From positions 124,001-188,000 of the forward strand of contig JANQJU010000023.1 of assembly GCA_028281495.1 (NCBI GenBank): a stretch of 64,000 nt of DNA. The letters run 5' to 3'. The position numbers were made by a program, and so were the translations under genes. Shown piece after piece: positions 28,110-37,224 of this stretch (position 1 is its first letter; each line of letters starts with the position of its first letter). Source of the DNA: SAR324 cluster bacterium (GTDB lineage: Bacteria; SAR324; NAC60-12). The notes below the pieces were generated by a model that saw only the letters and a list, made by a program, of their open reading frames with translations, was not told the origin of the DNA and did not search any database.

Positions 28110-28400
28110 GAAACCTCTTTTTAATTGGGTTAGGGTTGAATCAGTGAGATTGAATGAGCAACTTCGGCTCTTTTATTTTAACTGATTTTACGAAAAAGTG
28201 AGGGCGTTTTGTTTGACAAAAAAGAAGGACGCGCCTGAGCTATTAGACAATGCCGATGGGGAATTTTTAGTCGAATTTTTAAGGTTATAAATGGCAATGC
28301 CATCCCAAATAAGGCAATTTCTGTTTGCTGAGGTTTGTTGTATTTGCATGGAATGGAACAAACATTCGTTTGGTTGATGAACGTAATTCAAACCTGTTCA

Positions 28401-29492
28401 ATGAAACAATTTTTACAAAATTTTCTATTACTTGGAGTAAGCCTAGCAGTTGGGCTAGGATTGATTGAAGCCACTCTTTGGTACCTGGATCTTCCTAAGT
28501 TTCACGAACCCCGCCAAATGACCCCTCAATTTCTGGCGCGTTTTGCTGAAAAAGAATTGATCTACTACACAAATATGACGGCGAGTCAGATTAAATTCGT
28601 ATATTCGAGTAATCCCCGAGGCTATTTTGATGAAGAAAATGCTGTTTACCACCAAACCAATTCTTGGGGATTTCGGGGGGAAGATTTTGAAACGACAAAA
28701 CCTCCAGGAACGGTCCGGATTGTTTTTTTGGGAGATTCTTTCACCTTTGGTGAGGGAGTCAAAGACCAGGATATCTTCCCCGTTCAGGTCGAAAAACTCT
28801 TAAATAGGCACTATGCCGAGCAAAATATAAAATTTGAGAGTTATAACTTTGGGGTGGGCGGCTACAATACACAACAGGCCTTGTTTTTACTAAAGAGCTT
28901 AGCCTGGACTACCTTGCCTGATGTGATTGTTTTGGGATACACACTCAATGACGCGGAACCTGCAATACTCTACAAAGGTGAAGACGGCAGTATTCAACAA
29001 CGATTCTTTAGGGCGGAGCTTTTTCCCACACATCCAACTTCTTGGCCTTACCATTTCCGTCTTGTACGAACGGGGTGGCAATTGTGGCATCGTCAGCAAA
29101 TTCACAAACGAACCTTGGAACACTATTCCACTCTGTATACTGATGCCAATCCTCATTGGTCCCAAACACGTAGTAGTCTGCGAGAACTGAAGCATATCTG
29201 CGATAGTCTGCCATTAGGGTGCTATATCCTTGTGTTTCCTCTATTGTATGAATTAAATGACGACTATCCCTTTTTATCTATCCATCAACTTATAGCAAAG
29301 GAGGTCAACTCTCCCTCTAAGCCGATTCATCTGATCGATCTTTTACCCGTCTTGAAGGGCTACAAAGATTCAGAATTATGGGTGCACCCTTCCGATCAGC
29401 ACCCCAATGAAATGGTGCACCGATTAGTAGCCCAGCGGTTATTTGAAGAATTAATCCAAGAAAGAAATCCAACCGAAGGAAGTTCCCCCTAA
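28401..29492 (+). CDS. Membrane-anchored SGNH/GDSL hydrolase
   Basis: An N-terminal helix (FLLLGVSLAVGLGLIEATLW) anchors an SGNH-hydrolase domain with block I FLGDSFTFGEG (catalytic Ser), block III-like LGYTLNDAEP and block V HPSDQHPNE carrying the Asp and His. Such proteins are esterases or acyl-transferases, often acting on cell-surface glycans. Candidate upstream starts are the ATG at 28353 and a TTG at 28335; none has a good ribosome site. I chose 28401 because the helix begins immediately. It is convergent with the DUF6279 lipoprotein gene. Confidence 0.8.
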   Translation: MKQFLQNFLLLGVSLAVGLGLIEATLWYLDLPKFHEPRQMTPQFLARFAEKELIYYTNMTASQIKFVYSSNPRGYFDEENAVYHQTNSWGFRGEDFETTKPPGTVRIVFLGDSFTFGEGVKDQDIFPVQVEKLLNRHYAEQNIKFESYNFGVGGYNTQQALFLLKSLAWTTLPDVIVLGYTLNDAEPAILYKGEDGSIQQRFFRAELFPTHPTSWPYHFRLVRTGWQLWHRQQIHKRTLEHYSTLYTDANPHWSQTRSSLRELKHICDSLPLGCYILVFPLLYELNDDYPFLSIHQLIAKEVNSPSKPIHLIDLLPVLKGYKDSELWVHPSDQHPNEMVHRLVAQRLFEELIQERNPTEGSSP

Positions 29493-29507
29493 TTTCCAAA
29501 AAAAATC

Positions 29508-30347
29508 TTAGGATGAACTGGCAAGATCTTTCATATCATTAATCAGTTCATCAATACGGCTCGCAGCATTGATACGCTGCATAGGTGAAACCACTTTATC
29601 TAAATCCAACACAATCTGTTTGAAAGCAGCAGATAATTGTTTGCCGGTTTCACGGTATTCTGGGCGGTGAGTGCCATCTATAGGAATATACCATTTTTTC
29701 AATTGCGCTTCGATTTCTTGTGGCGATTTGCGAGCACGCAAAAACGCGACGAGTTCTTTTTGATGTGTTTGTCGATTTTTCAACCAGTTTGCAGTTCTGT
29801 CTGGGAACGCCTTACTAATTGAGGAGATTCTCTCTATTTGACTTTCATCAAATTCTCCAAACCATTCTTCTAGCCGTTCATGGGTTCGTCCAAATCTTTG
29901 ATCCAAGCGTTCCTCCTTAGTCAAATTAGCCCGTTCTATAAATTTTTCATTTGATTCCGTCAGTTGCTCTTCCAGCCTTAGAATTTGGCTATCTTGTAGT
30001 GTCGAAAGAAATACAGCCGTGTCTGGCAAAACGCGTTCTAACAAGTTGATCCGTAAGCGTTGGGCTTCATTAAACAACTCATCGAACTCCTGGTCAGTCA
30101 AACCATCGCCTCCCTTGGCCTTCAGAAGTTGTAAGAAGTCAGCATAGGCTGTCAATTCTTCTTTCCGATGCCATACTAGAATTTTATCAAGACGTTCAGT
30201 TAGAAACTGTTCTTGTTCGGTAGTAAGATCAAAATAGTCGTCTACAGACCAGAGAATTACCCAGTCGGCGTAATCATAGGTCCATTTCAGGGTGCATCCA
30301 GAAAGCCATAGAACCAAAAGAACTCCCACAATAGTTAGTCTTTTCAT
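29508..30347 (-). CDS. DUF6279-type lipoprotein
   Basis: A lipobox (VLWLSGC) gives a lipid-anchored, highly charged, helical protein of 279 residues. The conserved opening after the Cys is LKWTYDYADWVILWSVDDYF, typical of a family of uncharacterised envelope lipoproteins. GGAGAA lies six bases before the ATG at 30347. That ATG overlaps the folK stop as ATGA, showing translational coupling. Function unknown. Confidence 0.85.
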   Translation of the reverse strand: MKRLTIVGVLLVLWLSGCTLKWTYDYADWVILWSVDDYFDLTTEQEQFLTERLDKILVWHRKEELTAYADFLQLLKAKGGDGLTDQEFDELFNEAQRLRINLLERVLPDTAVFLSTLQDSQILRLEEQLTESNEKFIERANLTKEERLDQRFGRTHERLEEWFGEFDESQIERISSISKAFPDRTANWLKNRQTHQKELVAFLRARKSPQEIEAQLKKWYIPIDGTHRPEYRETGKQLSAAFKQIVLDLDKVVSPMQRINAASRIDELINDMKDLASSS

Positions 30348-30844
30348 AATTTCTCCAGCAGTTGAGGTAACATTTCCTGAGTTTGTTCCCGCCACTCTTC
30401 GTAAAGCATACGGATAGATTTACGGGAACGGGGATCGATCTGGTTTGGAGCCAATTCCAGTAGAGGGGTCAGCACAAAGCCACGATTTTGGAAATCGCGA
30501 TGAGGAACGACCAAATCCGGAGTGTCTATTACCAGATCACCATAGAACAGAATATCAATATCGATTATACGAGATTCCCATCGGGTATGTCGAACCCGGC
30601 CTAGATGACGTTCGATTTCCAAACATCGCTTTAATAAATCCTGTGGTGACAAGTGCGTGAGGCCGGTAGCTGCCTGATTATAATAGGCTGGCTGATCCAT
30701 TCCTCGGTAGGGTAATGTTTCATATACTGAGGATTGTTGAAACTGTTCCAACGGCAATTTTGCTAAAGCTCCACACGCCCGCTCTAACATGAGTCTCCGA
30801 TCTCCCAAATTGGTTCCCATACCCAAAAACACGCGCACTGCCAT
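30344..30844 (-). CDS. folK: 2-amino-4-hydroxy-6-hydroxymethyldihydropteridine diphosphokinase
   Basis: Transfers diphosphate from ATP to hydroxymethyl-dihydropterin in folate synthesis. The signatures are present: FLGMGTNLGDR at the start, SSVYETLPYRGMDQPAYYN, the ATP/Mg loop LGRVRHTRWESRIIDIDILF and VVPHRDFQNRGFVLTPL. Full length (166 aa). It sits 10 bp after argD and overlaps the following lipoprotein gene by four bases. Confidence 0.96.
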   Translation of the reverse strand: MAVRVFLGMGTNLGDRRLMLERACGALAKLPLEQFQQSSVYETLPYRGMDQPAYYNQAATGLTHLSPQDLLKRCLEIERHLGRVRHTRWESRIIDIDILFYGDLVIDTPDLVVPHRDFQNRGFVLTPLLELAPNQIDPRSRKSIRMLYEEWREQTQEMLPQLLEKL

Positions 30845-30854
30845 ATTGAGTATC

Positions 30855-32111
30855 CTAGCTGGAAGACGGTTGAAAACGTTTTACAGTGGCTTCAAAACGA
30901 TCCATTCCCAAATCCAATTCTTCTTTAGTAATGGTCAGTGGTGGCAAGAAGCGCAATACATTTGGTCCTGCTTGTAGAATCAAAACCCCATGTCGCCTAC
31001 AAACTTCTGTAATATTTTTCGCTTGGCCTATCCATTCTCCTTGCAATTCGACTCCAATCATAAGTCCAAGCCCTCGAATCTCTTTGAACTTGCCCAGTTC
31101 TGCATTCAAAGCATTTAGTCGAGATTTAAGGTATTCCCCTTGCTGTTGCACATTTTTCATCAGAGTAGGAGTGCGTAATTGACGCAATGCTTCCGCTGCT
31201 AATGCAGTAGCCACAGGATTTCCACCAAATGTCGAACCATGATCTCCCACTTTAAGAGTTTGAGCTACTTTTTCAGTGGTGAGCATTGCACCAATTGGTA
31301 GTCCTCCACCCAATGCTTTTGCCAAAGTCATAATATCGGGGAGCACTCCTTCCCACTCATGGGCAAATAATTTTCCAGTCCTCCCCATACCACATTGAAT
31401 TTCATCAAAAATTAGCAAGGCTTCATATTGATCGCATAGCTTTCTTAATAATTTGAGAAATCCCGGTTGAGCAGGGGTGATACCTCCTTCTCCTTGAATC
31501 GGCTCTAACATCACCGCACAAGTTTTTTCTGAAATGAGCTGTGTGATTGCTTCTTCATCATTGAAATCACAGTAGGTGAATCCTCCTGGCAAAGGTTCGA
31601 AACCTTCATGATACTTTGGCTGGGCGGTTGCTGTAACCGTCGTGAGCGTCCGACCGTGAAATGAACCTTTAAAAGTGATGATTTCGCGCTTCTGAGGAGG
31701 GTGCTTTACACTAGAAAATTTGCGGGCCAATTTGATCGCTGCTTCGTTCGCTTCGGCTCCCGAGTTTGAAAAGAACACACGGTCTGCAAAAGACACCTTA
31801 GTGAGATCGGCTGCCAGTCGGATTGGTGGTTCTGTGAAATAGATATTACTCGTATGCCACAGCTTTTTCATTTGAGCCACCGCTACGCGAATCATATCAG
31901 GGTTACAGTGCCCCAAGTTATTGACAGAGATCCCAGTTCCTAAGTCGATATATTCATTCCCATCGATATCCCACACTCGCGAACCTTCTCCATGATCCAA
32001 AATCATTTCGCGTGGCGCGTAGACTGGTAAGTAGGTTTGTTGCCCCAATTCCACAAGGTCTTGAGTCACTTTCGTTGGATCGTCAATAGCTGATGGTTGT
32101 GTTGTAGTCAT
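30855..32111 (-). CDS. argD: Acetylornithine aminotransferase
   Basis: A class III PLP aminotransferase of arginine biosynthesis that makes N-acetylornithine from the semialdehyde. The motifs fit: LIFDEIQCGMGRTGKLFAHE, the PLP lysine in MTLAKALGGGLPIG, and GDHGSTFGGNPVATA. GGAGG lies seven bases before the ATG at 32111. Related succinylornithine or ornithine transaminases cannot be fully excluded by sequence alone. The upstream 283 bp (32112-32394) hold a possible TTGACT -35 but no clear -10. Confidence 0.93.
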   Translation of the reverse strand: MTTTQPSAIDDPTKVTQDLVELGQQTYLPVYAPREMILDHGEGSRVWDIDGNEYIDLGTGISVNNLGHCNPDMIRVAVAQMKKLWHTSNIYFTEPPIRLAADLTKVSFADRVFFSNSGAEANEAAIKLARKFSSVKHPPQKREIITFKGSFHGRTLTTVTATAQPKYHEGFEPLPGGFTYCDFNDEEAITQLISEKTCAVMLEPIQGEGGITPAQPGFLKLLRKLCDQYEALLIFDEIQCGMGRTGKLFAHEWEGVLPDIMTLAKALGGGLPIGAMLTTEKVAQTLKVGDHGSTFGGNPVATALAAEALRQLRTPTLMKNVQQQGEYLKSRLNALNAELGKFKEIRGLGLMIGVELQGEWIGQAKNITEVCRRHGVLILQAGPNVLRFLPPLTITKEELDLGMDRFEATVKRFQPSSS

Positions 32112-32394
32112 AGTTTTTCCTCCGTTCTTCAAGGTCGCATGACCATGCTAACATGATCAAGTATGGCTGAGTCAATTAATGAAAACTGTTCCCAGTTGGA
32201 TTGAATTGGAACTATTGCCCTGCATAGACTTCGGCTCAACAATCGTTTGTATTGATCTAACGTGAGACAAAGGGGACGGTGTTTGCTGGGATCATATGCC
32301 GATTGAACAAATCTTGTGACAAAGTCCTATAAGGCTAGGAAGATTTTGCTTACCAAGACGCAGGTATCAGGCAAGGCAGGAAAGTATTTAGGGA

Positions 32395-32553
32395 TTATGT
32401 AACAGGAGGAGATTCTTCTGATGAAGATTGTTGTGACTCAAATTCATGGACTGCCAATCGAATGCCCTCTTTTTTTCCCATTTGGTAAGCAATATTCCCG
32501 ATCACTCCGGCCAATACCCCAATTGCCACTATATGAAAACTGAGTAACATCAT
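32395..32553 (-). CDS. Possible 52-aa membrane protein downstream of terB-like gene
   Basis: The frame MMLLSFHIVAIGVLAGVIGN has a single hydrophobic helix followed by a charged, Ser/Glu-rich tail ending SPPVT. It starts 8 bp after the stop of the TerB-like gene on the same strand, so it is probably co-transcribed. The ribosome site is weak. No family recognised. Confidence 0.45.
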   Translation of the reverse strand: MMLLSFHIVAIGVLAGVIGNIAYQMGKKEGIRLAVHEFESQQSSSEESPPVT

Positions 32554-32561
32554 AGTCGTTT

Positions 32562-32981
32562 CTAATGATGAGAAAGTTCTTTAATGTTTTCAATAATCAC
32601 ACGAACGTTGCTACGGATTTCCTCAACATTGAGTTCGCCTCCTTCACGAAAGTAAGGGTGGCCTTCCGGTTCGATTCCGAAACGATGCATGACTTTACTA
32701 ATAAAAATACGTTCGTCTTCTTCAAATTTGCCATCTGCACTCGCCACCAATACGAGTACATCAATTAATACATTCTTGGCTTCTTCAGATTTAAGGTCGC
32801 GAATGGCTTTTGAAACCGATAAATTACTCCGCATCGCGCTGGATTCTTCCGGGGTGATATCCATTGCTTTGAAGAGAGCATGCAAAACCTTTTTTTCCAT
32901 CGGATGGAGTTCACCGTCGGCGCCTGCCATGTGTCGTGCCAAGATCAAAATATCTAAAAATTCCTGCCTCGCTAAGCTCAT
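32562..32981 (-). CDS. TerB-like protein
   Basis: A 139-residue helical protein with two TerB half-repeats: ILARHMAGADGELHPMEKKV and VLVLVASADGKFEEDERIF, each carrying the acidic metal-binding triad (ADGxxxxxE). TerB domains are common in envelope-stress and tellurite-type modules, but no other ter gene is present. AGGAGG precedes the ATG. It is divergent from the tandem-receiver gene. Confidence 0.88.
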   Translation of the reverse strand: MSLARQEFLDILILARHMAGADGELHPMEKKVLHALFKAMDITPEESSAMRSNLSVSKAIRDLKSEEAKNVLIDVLVLVASADGKFEEDERIFISKVMHRFGIEPEGHPYFREGGELNVEEIRSNVRVIIENIKELSHH

Positions 32982-33180
32982 AGGGCCTCCTGTGTGTCAC
33001 TCGTCACTCGCGGTTTTTTTCTTAACTCCTCAAGTATAAATCGCTATACTAATTTCGTTGTTTTTGTGTTGTTCTTTAGATGTTACGACGTTTAAAATTT
33101 TAATTCTTTCCCCACCCTTGGATCGACCTCCTTCTAAGACAACAACTAACTGATTTAACACACAAACAGGGTTAAAGCTA

Positions 33181-35328
33181 ATGAAATCTATATTGGCGAT
33201 TGAGCGGGATAAACAATTTCGTTCATGGACCAAAAAACTGTCAGAAGGCAAATTCAAAATCCGCTTCAGCTCCAGTACAGGGGAAGGACTTCAGTCAGCA
33301 GTCAAGCACCCGACAAATTTAATTCTATTCGATATTGATAAGCAAGAAATCTCATTGGAGCAATTCGTAAAAGACATGAAATCGCTCCACCTTACCATTC
33401 CAGTAGTTGTCGTTTCCAGCCGTCGTAATTTGGATGCCTCTCCAGAAATCAAAACACCAGGTGTTGTCGGCAGCATCCAAAAGCCGTTCAGTCAAAACGA
33501 TTTTTTAAAAAGGATTCACAAAGTATTCCAAGAACAAGATCATATTTTACAACAAGAGTTAACCAAGGGGCGAGAGTCCACTCACCTACATGAATCGGAG
33601 ATTATGATTGGTTTTCGTAAAGAAGCGACCATTTATAAGGTGAGTAAGCATGGCATGGTACTTTTTCTCCCTACTGCAATTGCCAAGGATGCCCGAATAT
33701 TGTTTAAAGGTTCTCCACTTTATCAACAACTGCACTTAGAAGAGCCTGGAATTGAAAGGATCGAATTACGGGTAGCCGATTGCATCTCGACAATCAATAA
33801 TCGATTCAAAATCACAGCCCACTTTGCTGAAGAGTTCTCTACAAAGCATAAAGGCACATTGGACGAGTATATTGATAAACACGCGGAAAAGTGTGTCTCA
33901 GTTTCGCAATCTTCTCCTACCATCTTAATCACTGGAGACGATCCCTCGCAATGGAAAGCCTACCGTTTTTATTTCGAGAAGACTCAGTACCGATTGGAAT
34001 TTGCCACTAATGGCAAAGAAATTTTTCAAAAATTGCAAAATCTTCATGTGGATATGCTGTTGCTGGATACCGATAATGCAAAAGACAAGGGACTCCCGAT
34101 TTTGGATGAATTGCATAAACGTAAACTTCGTATGCCGACCATTGTGATCACGAGCGATAAAAACCCTGAAACGATTCAAAAAATTGCACCTCGCGTTCAA
34201 GATTTCCTGGTAAAACCTATCAACGGACGAGGTTTGGTAAAACGACTGACAAAAGTGTTCGACCGTTGGAAAGGCGAAATGCGTTTGGAACAAGAAATTG
34301 GCGAGAATGTAGGAGTGAATGTCCAAACCCGAATTCTTGTTGTGTTTAAGGACACGGCAGTGGTTCGCCGTGTACGAAAGGATGGATTACTACTATATAA
34401 AGAACAACCTATCATTCCTACAACTTCCATCTATTTCAAAGCAGGAACTCTATTTGAAACCATGGGGCTAGAAGATCGAAATGTAAGCCATCTCGAGTTG
34501 CTTGTTGCAAGTTGTGAGATATCTTCTAAAGGCCATAAATATCGAGTAATCGCAAAATTCAAGGATGTTCCGAACAATATTCAGAAAATGATCGAAGCTT
34601 TTGTGGATGGTAAACCGGTGCCGCCAGCTACTCAACCTCCACCCGCACCTTCTGAGGAAACCGCAGAAGAGGACGATCCTTTTGCTTTAGACTCTGGAAG
34701 CGAGTTTTTTGAAGACCCAGATGGTGTTCCAATCACTGCTGAAACGACACCGTCGGAATCTCAAGACAAAAGTCCTGAAGAAATTCGGACTGACAATTTT
34801 ACAATTGCTGAATTGGAGCAGCAACTGCCGCAGTCCCAGGTTGAAGAGGTATTGGCAGAACAGACAGAGGATGCCTATTTTACCTCGAAGTCGGTCGAGT
34901 ACGCGCGAAAAATCAAAGCACTACAAAGTGCAATGCGCGACTTCAAGGAACCCCTACAACAATTGGCAAACCGACGCATGCCCAAAGTGGACGATCAGTT
35001 CACCAAACGTAAATTTGATTACACCACGGGGCGAAGAGAACAGACCATCACATATAGAGTGCATTCTCCAAGTACGGAGGCATTCTTTCAACTCGGTGCC
35101 GTATTGACTAACATTCCAAAGGGAATGGGAATCTCTGCGAGTCTTGTAGAAGACCAATACAATTACGATCCCTATTTCGTATTCGGCTTACCCGGGGATC
35201 CCCGGCCAGAACTCGGAGCACCAATTGAAAAACGAACAATTGCGGGCAAAAATATACAAATTTACCAATTCACACAGGAAAAAGTTATTTCTCTGGTACA
35301 AACTATTGTTAATCTTATGGCGCAATGA
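33181..35328 (+). CDS. Tandem receiver / PilZ-like regulatory protein
   Basis: Two copies of the same module occur in order: receiver 1 (1-118), a PilZ-like domain (about 135-240), receiver 2 (243-366) and a second PilZ-like domain (about 375-480). An acidic, Pro-rich linker (485-585) and a novel C-terminal domain (about 590-715) follow. Both receivers keep the phospho-Asp (LILFDID, MLLLDTD) and the Lys (IQKPF, LVKPI). The PilZ-like units (KVSKHGMVLFLP, RRVRKDGLLLYK) lack the RxxxR and DxSxxG residues that bind c-di-GMP. Its stop overlaps the uvrC start as ATGA. Function unknown; it is probably a phosphorylation-controlled adaptor. Confidence 0.82.
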   Translation: MKSILAIERDKQFRSWTKKLSEGKFKIRFSSSTGEGLQSAVKHPTNLILFDIDKQEISLEQFVKDMKSLHLTIPVVVVSSRRNLDASPEIKTPGVVGSIQKPFSQNDFLKRIHKVFQEQDHILQQELTKGRESTHLHESEIMIGFRKEATIYKVSKHGMVLFLPTAIAKDARILFKGSPLYQQLHLEEPGIERIELRVADCISTINNRFKITAHFAEEFSTKHKGTLDEYIDKHAEKCVSVSQSSPTILITGDDPSQWKAYRFYFEKTQYRLEFATNGKEIFQKLQNLHVDMLLLDTDNAKDKGLPILDELHKRKLRMPTIVITSDKNPETIQKIAPRVQDFLVKPINGRGLVKRLTKVFDRWKGEMRLEQEIGENVGVNVQTRILVVFKDTAVVRRVRKDGLLLYKEQPIIPTTSIYFKAGTLFETMGLEDRNVSHLELLVASCEISSKGHKYRVIAKFKDVPNNIQKMIEAFVDGKPVPPATQPPPAPSEETAEEDDPFALDSGSEFFEDPDGVPITAETTPSESQDKSPEEIRTDNFTIAELEQQLPQSQVEEVLAEQTEDAYFTSKSVEYARKIKALQSAMRDFKEPLQQLANRRMPKVDDQFTKRKFDYTTGRREQTITYRVHSPSTEAFFQLGAVLTNIPKGMGISASLVEDQYNYDPYFVFGLPGDPRPELGAPIEKRTIAGKNIQIYQFTQEKVISLVQTIVNLMAQ

Positions 35329-37205
35329 CGGATATTAAAGATCGTCCTATCCAGACTAAATTGAATCACCTTCCTGATTTACCAGGAGTTTATATCTATA
35401 CAGATGAAAACGGAGACATTTTATATATTGGTAAGGCTAAATCACTCAAAAAAAGAGTTAGATCGTATTTCCAACCATCAGCCAATCATAATCTTCGTAT
35501 CGCGATCATGGTTTCATTAGTGAATGATGTCAAAACGATCATCACCAATACAGAGGCCGAAGCTCTGATTTTAGAAGCGCAACTGATCAAAGCTAATCAA
35601 CCCCGATATAACATTGCACTCAAAGACGATAAAACCTACCCATATTTCAAATTGACGATAGAAGAGATGTACCCTCGCCTCTACCTTGTGCGTGAAAAAT
35701 TTAATAAATCTTCTGAGTATTATGGCCCCTATTCTTCAGTTCGAGATGCCCGCAGCGTTTTGCGTCTTATCAATAAGTTTTTTCAGTTAAGAACAAGCAA
35801 AATGGCTCTGGATGGAACCAAGACGTATCGCCCTTGTATCAATTTTCAGTTGAAACGCTGTTTGGCTCCCTGCCAAGGGACCGTGCCTCCAGAAAAATAT
35901 CGGGAAGAAATGAAACGTATCCGACTATTCCTTCAAGGCAAGTATACGGAACTGATCGATCAGCTCGAAATTCGAATGCAGGCTGCCTCTCAAGAATTGG
36001 AATTCGAAAAGGCAGCTAAATTTCGCGATCAAATGCAAGCTATCCGTCGAACTTTCGAAAAACAGCTCGTTCTTTCTCCTGCAAACGAAAATTTGGATGT
36101 TTTTGCACTCTACCGAGAGTCTAATTTTGCAGGGGTTCAAGTGTTGTTCATTCGTTACGGGCGTTTATTGGCAACAGATTGTATTTATTTTGAAAGTGCA
36201 GACGAGGCTTCCGATGATAATTTGCTAGGACAGGTACTCAACCGTATCTATACAGGGGAAACTTACGTAATACCCCAAAAAATTTTATTGCCCTTTCCTT
36301 ATTCAGACCAATCTGTGTTGGAAGCTACCCTCAATGAGAAAATCAAGAAGCGAGTATCCCTTCTTGTTCCCCAACGGGGACATAATCGAAAATTGGTCGA
36401 AATGGCTTACAGCAATGCCCAAGTGAATGTCACTGAAAAGAAACGACAAAATGTACAGATGGAGGAAGTACTGGAAAAAGTACAACAAACGTTGCACTTA
36501 AAACGCGTACCTCAAACCGTAGAAGCATTTGATATTTCGAATATTTCTGGAACAAACATTGTGGCTTCAATGGTTTGTTGGAGAGACAATAAACCCTATA
36601 AAGATGGCTATCGTAAATTTAAGATACAAACTGTCGAAGGTCCTAATGATTTCGCGAGCATGAAAGAGGTATTAACCCGTCGTTATAAACGAAGCCTCAT
36701 GGGAGAATCTCCTTTACCAGATTTGATTCTTATCGATGGAGGGAAAGGCCAACTGAATATGGCGATACGAGTACTGACCGATTTGGGTATTGATCTACAA
36801 GATGTGGATGTGATTGGATTGGCTAAAGGGCGCTCCGAGAAGCGACGTGGTGTGCAACGTCCAGATAAAGAGGACTTTGAGTATGTGGTGAAGCCTAATC
36901 AAAAAAACGAAATTCGTTTAAATCGGAATTCTGCTGTTTTGTATTTTTTGCAAAATATCAGGGATGAGTCACATCGGTTTGCGATCACTTTCCATCGCAG
37001 CCTGCGAAGAAAAGAGACATTGCATTCTGTGTTAGATGAAATCGAAGGAATTGGTAAGCAACGAAGAAAAGCTCTATTAAAACACTTTGGAAGTTTAAAG
37101 AAGGTCCAGCAAGCTTCACTAGAAAATTTAAAGCAAGCTCCAGGAATTTCTCAGGATCTCGCAGAGAGGATTCATCAGTTCTTCAATCCTCCTTCTCAGG
37201 TTTGA
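35325..37205 (+). CDS. uvrC: Excinuclease ABC subunit C
   Basis: Makes the two incisions of nucleotide excision repair. An N-terminal GIY-YIG domain (GVYIYTDENGDILYIGKAKS), a UvrB-interacting UVR motif near 200-235 (ELEFEKAAKFRDQMQAI), the RNase H-like endonuclease core (VEAFDISNISGTNIVASMV and LILIDGGKGQLN) and C-terminal tandem HhH motifs (IGKQRRKALLKHFGSLKKV) are all visible. Length 626 aa is typical. The start is coupled to the upstream regulator gene by a 4-bp overlap. Confidence 0.97.
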   Translation: MTDIKDRPIQTKLNHLPDLPGVYIYTDENGDILYIGKAKSLKKRVRSYFQPSANHNLRIAIMVSLVNDVKTIITNTEAEALILEAQLIKANQPRYNIALKDDKTYPYFKLTIEEMYPRLYLVREKFNKSSEYYGPYSSVRDARSVLRLINKFFQLRTSKMALDGTKTYRPCINFQLKRCLAPCQGTVPPEKYREEMKRIRLFLQGKYTELIDQLEIRMQAASQELEFEKAAKFRDQMQAIRRTFEKQLVLSPANENLDVFALYRESNFAGVQVLFIRYGRLLATDCIYFESADEASDDNLLGQVLNRIYTGETYVIPQKILLPFPYSDQSVLEATLNEKIKKRVSLLVPQRGHNRKLVEMAYSNAQVNVTEKKRQNVQMEEVLEKVQQTLHLKRVPQTVEAFDISNISGTNIVASMVCWRDNKPYKDGYRKFKIQTVEGPNDFASMKEVLTRRYKRSLMGESPLPDLILIDGGKGQLNMAIRVLTDLGIDLQDVDVIGLAKGRSEKRRGVQRPDKEDFEYVVKPNQKNEIRLNRNSAVLYFLQNIRDESHRFAITFHRSLRRKETLHSVLDEIEGIGKQRRKALLKHFGSLKKVQQASLENLKQAPGISQDLAERIHQFFNPPSQV

Positions 37206-37224
37206 GCCAGCTTAGAAACATACT

